DNA of 6,935 nucleotides from an uncultured Desulfobacterium sp. (GTDB lineage: Bacteria > Desulfobacterota > Desulfobacteria > Desulfobacterales > Desulfobacteraceae), in contig CAKZLA010000438.1 in the NCBI GenBank assembly GCA_937124525.1, positions 1 to 6,935 on the forward strand. The letters are read 5' to 3'. Position numbers and translations under genes: made by a program. Position 1 is the first letter of the stretch. Each line of letters begins with the position of its first letter. The notes beneath the pieces were generated by a model. That model made no database searches. It saw only the letters and a list, made by a program, of their open reading frames with translations, and was not told the DNA's origin. Shown piece by piece: positions 6,644-6,935 of this stretch.

Positions 6644-6666
6644 CCGGACGATTCCAACACGTCCGG
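6644..6666 (-). terminator. Hairpin terminator between convergent genes
   Basis: CCGGACG (6644-6650) and CGTCCGG (6660-6666) form a perfect seven-base stem with a nine-base loop, 15 bases beyond the stop of the acetyl-CoA hydrolase/transferase gene. Read on the minus strand it is followed by GTTCTCTTTAATA, a moderately T-rich tail. On the plus strand the following sequence is also T-rich (CCTTCATTTTC), so it may work in both directions. Confidence 0.5.
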
Positions 6667-6680
6667 CTGATCCTTCATTT

Positions 6681-6935
6681 TCATATTTTCATATCTCCTT
6701 TTTCCATGAAGCGCTGGTGAAAGGAGAAGGCCTCTCCCAACAGATGGGGTTCATGCCCACCAACCTTGTGCACGGCCCGGCTGTAGTAATCCCACAACAG
6801 ATCCCGGTAATCGGGGTGGGCGCATTTCTTAATAACCGCTTCTGCCACTTGGCGGGGGGTGAGGTTCCGTGTGTCCACCAAGCCCTGTTCAGTGACAATG
6901 ACATCCACGGAGTGCTCTGAATGGTCCACATGACT
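6681..6935 (-). CDS. Acetyl-CoA hydrolase/transferase family protein, C-terminal end (rest outside window)
   Basis: The 84 residues readable on the minus strand match the C-terminal domain of the acetyl-CoA hydrolase/CoA-transferase family, which includes succinyl-CoA:acetate CoA-transferases. Typical blocks are HVDHSEHSVDVIVTEQGL, LTPRQVAEAVIKKCAHPDYR and GGHEPHLL. Such enzymes move CoA between short acids in the cytoplasm; in acetate-oxidising sulfate reducers they activate acetate using succinyl-CoA. The catalytic glutamate region lies in the missing part, so the exact acid pair cannot be read. The frame enters from the right edge at 6935, so the start is outside. The gene converges with the restriction remnants, with the hairpin at 6644-6666 just beyond its stop. 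The family is clear; the specific activity is inferred. Confidence 0.88.
   Translation of the reverse strand, partial: SHVDHSEHSVDVIVTEQGLVDTRNLTPRQVAEAVIKKCAHPDYRDLLWDYYSRAVHKVGGHEPHLLGEAFSFHQRFMEKGDMKI

Noticed and set aside
6615..6920. 101-codon plus-strand frame at the right edge
   Set aside because: It is antisense to the clearly conserved C-terminal domain of the acetyl-CoA hydrolase/transferase.
1..6935. CRISPR array or tRNA gene
   Set aside because: No regularly spaced direct repeats and no cloverleaf with the conserved T-loop were seen on either strand.

Overview
The window looks like a chromosomal segment of a sulfate-reducing deltaproteobacterium of the Desulfobacteraceae type. 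This is inferred from the split, ferredoxin-containing glutamate-synthase-like genes next to an acetyl-CoA hydrolase/CoA-transferase gene, and from the general protein style; no marker gene is present to prove it.

Left part (1-4949, + strand): a three-gene cluster of glutamate-synthase-like subunits. First comes the C-terminal end of an FMN-domain subunit (2-424, cut by the window). Next is a complete paralogue that carries an N-terminal ferredoxin-like region before its FMN domain (458-2002). Last is a large protein (2325-4949) that joins the class II glutamine amidotransferase domain to the GXGXG beta-helix domain. Together the last two supply every domain of a classical GltB large subunit, but the central FMN domain is on separate polypeptides and is present twice. 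The gap between the second and third genes (2003-2324) is filled by a large nested palindrome (2041-2214).

Middle (4950-5541): no convincing gene. It holds a set of hairpins ending in a strong Rho-independent terminator (5087-5132), which closes the cluster and could also end a small structured RNA. A featureless AT-richer stretch follows.

Right part (5542-6670, + strand): debris of a type I restriction-modification locus. An hsdM is cut off just before its SAM-binding motif. It overlaps a YhcG/DUF1016-family gene that keeps only its N-terminal domain and ends after a run of ten C. The right edge (6681-6935, - strand) is the C-terminal end of an acetyl-CoA hydrolase/transferase, convergent with the debris and separated from it by a hairpin terminator.

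Functionally, the left cluster would transfer glutamine amide nitrogen through an ammonia tunnel to an FMN site fed by iron-sulfur clusters, to make glutamate or a related product. The restriction remnants look non-functional. No clear new defence system is visible; the most unusual items are the glutamate synthase layout, the nested palindrome and the possible structured RNA.
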